Positions 60,986 through 64,000 of a DNA stretch of 64,000 nt are shown piece by piece. Where the stretch lies: the NCBI GenBank assembly GCA_002311855.1, contig DCAB01000013.1, forward strand, positions 15,367-79,366, written 5' to 3'. Within the stretch, counting starts at the first letter, position 1, and each line of letters opens with the position of its first letter. The notes below the pieces were generated by a model, which was not told where the DNA came from, did not search any database, and was given only the letters and a program-made list of their open reading frames with translations. Made by a program: the position numbers and the translations under genes. Source of the stretch: Candidatus Dadabacteria bacterium UBA1144 (lineage in GTDB: Bacteria; Desulfobacterota_D; UBA1144).

Positions 60986-61297
60986 CTAATATCTCCTTTT
61001 AGATTTTCTAATAATTAATCTAAATATTATTGGAATAAAGTAAAATAAAATTTGAAATTTAAAAAAGGCCGGATAGTTTGAAGTAAAAATTAATGATAAT
61101 GGATAAAATAAAACAGTGATAGGGAAGAGAAGGGCTGCCAATATGGATAGTTTTAATCCACTAAAAACATAAATTACTTGTACCGATTTTATTAAGAAAT
61201 ATAATGAGGAAATCATTATATAGAAATTTAAATAAGTAGATAATTTAGAACTACGGATTCTAATTCTTGCTAGTTCGGATATCACAGGTACATACAT
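60986..61297 (-). CDS. Small membrane protein of unknown function
   Basis: A 103-residue protein with three predicted membrane helices (about 25-45, 48-72 and 78-95) and a basic C-terminus RKSKRRY. ATG at 61297 abuts AT-rich sequence with TATAAT 14 bases upstream. It pairs with the exported gene that follows. No family was recognised. Confidence 0.55.
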   Translation of the reverse strand: MYVPVISELARIRIRSSKLSTYLNFYIMISSLYFLIKSVQVIYVFSGLKLSILAALLFPITVLFYPLSLIFTSNYPAFFKFQILFYFIPIIFRLIIRKSKRRY

Positions 61298-61366
61298 ACA
61301 ATCTGACAGTAATTATATCACCACAGATATCAATTAGGAGATATCAAATAATTTACAGAATGTTAA

Positions 61367-61372
61367 TATAAC
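61367..61372 (+). promoter_or_regulatory. Putative -10 element of leaderless sixA-like gene
   Basis: TATAAC ends 6 bases (AATTCA) before the ATG at 61379. No Shine-Dalgarno sequence is present. Confidence 0.5.
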
Positions 61373-61378
61373 AATTCA

Positions 61379-61888
61379 ATGAAGATTCTAAATATCATTA
61401 GACATGCAAAATCGATTCAAAATAGTTCGATTAAAAATGATATCTATAGAACAATTACAAAAATCGGAAAAATCGATGCAGATTTTTTAAATAGATATCT
61501 CGTGCAATACAATTTTAACAAACACAAAATATTATGTTCAACTTCTCTAAGAACGAAGCAGACACTCGAATGTTTTAAATATTCATTAAATAATGAAAGT
61601 AAAATTGTGTATTACCAGGACTTGTATCTGGCAAATTTCAAGGAAATAATAAAAACAATATCCCTGGAATCAAAAACAAGCATGCTAACAATCGTCGGCC
61701 ACAATCCTGGTGTAAGTGATTTACTATCGTATTTGAGCGGAAATTTTAGCTTAGATGATATGCCAACATCCTCAATGGCTCAATTAGAATTTTCAAAGAG
61801 AAATAAGACGGGCCTGCATGAGTCATCTGCAAAAATTAATTTTTATATACAATCAAAAGATAATTCAATTATTAATTTGTTAACATAA
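61379..61888 (+). CDS. SixA-like histidine phosphatase
   Basis: A 169-residue member of the histidine phosphatase (phosphoglycerate-mutase-like) superfamily. IIRHAKSIQ near 6-14 carries the catalytic RHxKS typical of the SixA group, CSTSLRTKQTLE near 58 the second Arg, and IVGHNPGVSDLLSYL near 104-118 the second His. SixA in E. coli acts on phosphohistidine of phosphotransfer proteins; other members are phosphatases of small molecules. The target is unknown. Confidence 0.82.
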   Translation: MKILNIIRHAKSIQNSSIKNDIYRTITKIGKIDADFLNRYLVQYNFNKHKILCSTSLRTKQTLECFKYSLNNESKIVYYQDLYLANFKEIIKTISLESKTSMLTIVGHNPGVSDLLSYLSGNFSLDDMPTSSMAQLEFSKRNKTGLHESSAKINFYIQSKDNSIINLLT

Positions 61889-62024
61889 GATCAATAATCC
61901 TTATAACAATGAGGATGGCTCTACCCAAATTCTAAATATCATAAGTTATACTCGGTGAGATTCCGTTGAATCTTGCGAAACATATTATATTAATCTATCA
62001 GCATTATGATTGTTTTTTAACTTC

Positions 62025-62041
62025 AAAAACTGTGCGTTTTT
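62025..62041. terminator. Weak hairpin between convergent genes
   Basis: AAAAAC and GTTTTT, 6 bp, flank a 5-base loop at the end of the minus-strand gene (overlapping its stop) and downstream of the SixA-like gene. The stem is AT-rich and short, so an intrinsic terminator is only possible. The rest of the 151-base gap (61889-62039) shows no gene. Confidence 0.2.
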
Positions 62042-62819
62042 ATTCGATACTTTCTTTTGTAACGGTCATTGTAAAAAGAGGAGAATGCATCCCAACAGAC
62101 GAACAATTATAAGCACCTGACCCATCCGAAGTTGCATACTCATGTGTAATTGAAGAAGATACCCCCATGTACATTTTGATTTTGACTTTATCTGTCTTCT
62201 CTAAAGTTAGTACAGTAGGTAATGTGTAAGTAACTCTTATTCTATCCGCCGTGCCGTTAGAAGTCGCCCTATTATTTGATGAATCAACAAATTCAATTAG
62301 ATTTGAATTTCCATCAGTATAGTGCCAAATACCCGCTCCAAAATTAGTCATTGTTACCGTTACACTAGTTTTATTTGCTGCAGTCTTAATACCTGAATCT
62401 CTAAAATCTAAATAAGTTGCATCCATAGTACCATAAGTAACACAAGGTTTACTATCTGTAGTTGTAAAGCCCCCTTTAATAACAAAAACATTATCAGCAT
62501 AACCTCTGAATTGATCATAAGTTCCTGGCTGAATATTGGTTATTTGTGGAATATAGTCAAATTTTTCTGAGGCTATATCATAAGTAGCATTTGCCTTTTT
62601 AAGCTCAAATCTCTCTGCAGATTTAGAATTGTAAAACTCTCCAGCTGTAACTGTCATTTTGTAAAGATCTGCCGCTGTAGTGCATTTACTGTTTCCTATA
62701 ACGGTACTAGTTAAAGCCTGAATCTGAACTGAGGTGAGACCACTACACGCTGTAGAAAAAGCATTAGTAGTACCAAAAAAGATGAAAAAAAGAATAAAAA
62801 TATAATTATAAGATCTCAA
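62040..62819 (-). CDS. Exported beta-rich protein of unknown function
   Basis: A 259-residue secreted protein. The signal peptide (1-20, cleaved near TNA or FSTA) is followed by a region with Cys25 and Cys46 and a stretch TTAADLYKMTVTAGEFYNS. From about 90 on it is rich in Thr, Ser and Val with alternating patterns (KTSVTVTMTNFGAGIW; DKVKIKMYMGVSSS), indicating beta strands; two more cysteines occur near 127 and 239. The start is TTG, with GGAGG about 9 bases upstream that overlaps the end of the upstream gene. Together with the barrel protein it forms a two-gene operon. No family was recognised. Confidence 0.7.
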   Translation of the reverse strand: MRSYNYIFILFFIFFGTTNAFSTACSGLTSVQIQALTSTVIGNSKCTTAADLYKMTVTAGEFYNSKSAERFELKKANATYDIASEKFDYIPQITNIQPGTYDQFRGYADNVFVIKGGFTTTDSKPCVTYGTMDATYLDFRDSGIKTAANKTSVTVTMTNFGAGIWHYTDGNSNLIEFVDSSNNRATSNGTADRIRVTYTLPTVLTLEKTDKVKIKMYMGVSSSITHEYATSDGSGAYNCSSVGMHSPLFTMTVTKESIE

Positions 62820-62821
62820 TT

Positions 62822-63937
62822 TTAATTTCCTCCAACTTCCATAGACCCAGTCTGGATTCTCTCAAGAGTAATTTTATTTCTTCTTCTTACCTTATCGACG
62901 AGTGTTGATTTTACGTCTCTATAACCAAAAATACTTGTAGAATAGGGTTGGGAATTCGTACCAAAAAGAGTAGGGTTCGTGGTTGGACTAGTGGCTATTG
63001 TAAGTTTTACAAACCAATATTGTTGATCGATTTTATCTTCCTGTTGATCGTCATTATATCCAACTTCTGCAGTTATATAATCGGATAAATATAATTCTGA
63101 CGAATATCTAAATCCATATGGATCATCGACTTTTTCACCATCAAAAAAATAATATGAAAAGAAAGCTTTCGTCCATGGAAGAAAAGGAAGAGGGTGACCA
63201 ACTTCTGCATCAACTCCTGTCAAAGCCCTTTCGTCTCCATTAATTGAATCGATCTTGACTTTCTTCTTGCCACTCAAGGCAAAATAATAGTTAATATTTA
63301 AATCTAGCAAACCTTTTTTAATTTCTCCACCAAAACCAACTCTATTATGATTAGTTTCAAATTCGTGATCATAAAATGAATTAACACCCAGAACTAAATT
63401 GAAATCAGAATTATAATTTCTATACCCGAGACCTACATTAGAAGTTATTCTTCTGTCTTCAAACTGTTCTACACTGAGAGTGCTCAATTGTGTGAACCAT
63501 GTATGTTTGAGATCTGGTGACTGCATAAGAGGTATAACTGTTAAAAAGGAAAAATCCACAACCGAATCTCCATCGGCATCCTGGAAGAAATTCACTGAAC
63601 CCTCTGAGTTTGCAAAAAAAGGATTTTTTGATGATTCTTTCATCGACTCATAGGATTGATTTGACAGCTCTGAAGCTTTTGTAAGCAGAAAACCTTTTTT
63701 ATCGGCATTTATCGCTGACATGGCATCGTAATATCCACCAAGCGTGTTGTATACCTGAGAATATTCATAGTAATCCGAATTAGTTTTATCATTATTGGAA
63801 TCCATTGAACTTGCTTTGTTTTGATATTCACTCAAAGCATTACTTAGTTTGTCGGCCACATCAGACCCAAAAACTGCGGGAACCTGAAGAGATAGGCAAA
63901 TGACAACCACAAAAACGTAATTGAAGATTCTGACCAT
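62822..63937 (-). CDS. Inverse-autotransporter beta-barrel protein without passenger
   Basis: A 371-residue outer-membrane protein. Signal peptide 1-24; a helical periplasmic part from about 25 to 110; then a barrel with the inverse-autotransporter pattern: NVGLGYRNYNSDFNLVLGVNSFYDHEF near 163-189, NRVGFGGEIKKGLLDLNINYYFALSG near 193-218, GVDAEVGHPLPFLPWTKAFFSYYFFDG near 235-261. In intimin-type proteins a linker and Ig-like passenger follow the barrel; here the protein ends soon after LVDKVRRRNKITLERIQTG. A secreted beta-rich protein is encoded 2 bases downstream. The barrel assignment is good; the role is unknown. Confidence 0.8.
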   Translation of the reverse strand: MVRIFNYVFVVVICLSLQVPAVFGSDVADKLSNALSEYQNKASSMDSNNDKTNSDYYEYSQVYNTLGGYYDAMSAINADKKGFLLTKASELSNQSYESMKESSKNPFFANSEGSVNFFQDADGDSVVDFSFLTVIPLMQSPDLKHTWFTQLSTLSVEQFEDRRITSNVGLGYRNYNSDFNLVLGVNSFYDHEFETNHNRVGFGGEIKKGLLDLNINYYFALSGKKKVKIDSINGDERALTGVDAEVGHPLPFLPWTKAFFSYYFFDGEKVDDPYGFRYSSELYLSDYITAEVGYNDDQQEDKIDQQYWFVKLTIATSPTTNPTLFGTNSQPYSTSIFGYRDVKSTLVDKVRRRNKITLERIQTGSMEVGGN

Positions 63938-64000
63938 AAATCAACCACCATATACGAGGAATAAGTTTCATTTTAACACACAATTGATTGATTTTGTATA

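Noticed and set aside
1..64000. tRNA, rRNA, CRISPR arrays, insertion sequences, prophage
   Set aside because: Gaps are too small for most, and I saw no repeated spacers, tRNA T-loop motifs outside genes, or transposase genes; the Xer-like and DnaC-like genes lack mobile-element context.

Overview
The window is AT-rich (roughly one third G+C by eye), almost wholly coding, and comes from a Gram-negative bacterium with a compact genome. Outer-membrane and periplasmic signs include an inverse-autotransporter barrel, CcdA/CcmG/CcmH cytochrome c maturation proteins and signal peptides. The order secY-adk-map-infA-rpsM-rpsK-rpsD-rpoA-rplQ, the cluster ftsH-folP-glmM-pdxJ-acpS, the scpA-scpB pair and the rpoZ sequence resemble deltaproteobacteria in the broad sense, possibly a streamlined marine lineage. 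The taxon is an inference and is not resolved here.

Layout. 1-2509: a partial enoyl-CoA hydratase, two unusual FmdB-like zinc-ribbon proteins, a 75-residue unknown and hisIE. 2551-29919: an unbroken plus-strand run of rpoZ, a hydantoinase-A-like protein, a NUDIX hydrolase, ssb, glmU, glmS, purD, then the str, S10, spc and alpha ribosomal operons fused end to end (rpsL to rplQ, including fusA, tuf, secY, adk, map, infA and rpoA), and an LLM-class oxidoreductase. rpmD and rpmJ are missing from their usual places. 29909-38022: mixed strands with ubiE, metF, an ApbE-like protein, ccmH, ccmG, malic enzyme, ccdA, pepA and ilvE. 38063-48311: a glycosyltransferase, der, ybeY, scpB, scpA, an M50 protease, a Xer recombinase, ahcY, metK, rpe, a DnaC/IstB-like ATPase and a DsrE-like protein. 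48397-57066: a long minus-strand set with folC, a HIT protein, acpS, pdxJ, glmM, folP, ftsH, cysK, a small unknown and an SDR. 57091-63937: a CDF-type transporter, a DUF1802 protein, a canonical FmdB protein, an SDR, membrane and secreted unknowns, a SixA-like phosphatase, and a secreted protein paired with a passenger-less inverse-autotransporter barrel.

The genes are mostly core metabolism: GlmS, GlmM and GlmU together complete the UDP-GlcNAc route; AhcY and MetK with a MetF-like protein form part of the methyl cycle; FolP and FolC serve folate; CcdA, CcmG and CcmH supply reductant for cytochrome c assembly. Most neighbouring genes abut or overlap by a few bases, and seven convergent pairs overlap tail to tail. 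No gene-free stretch exceeds 300 bases; the longest, 61889-62039, holds only a weak hairpin.

The most striking regulatory signal is a -10-like hexamer (TATAAT, TATATT and similar) placed 6 to 8 bases before the start codon of many first genes (ssb, purD, pepA, ftsH, a CDF gene, an SDR gene, sixA-like, rpe, ybeY, hisIE and others). Transcription would then begin at the start codon, implying widespread leaderless mRNAs. Genes inside operons more often carry Shine-Dalgarno sequences. I saw no tRNA, rRNA, CRISPR array, insertion sequence or prophage.
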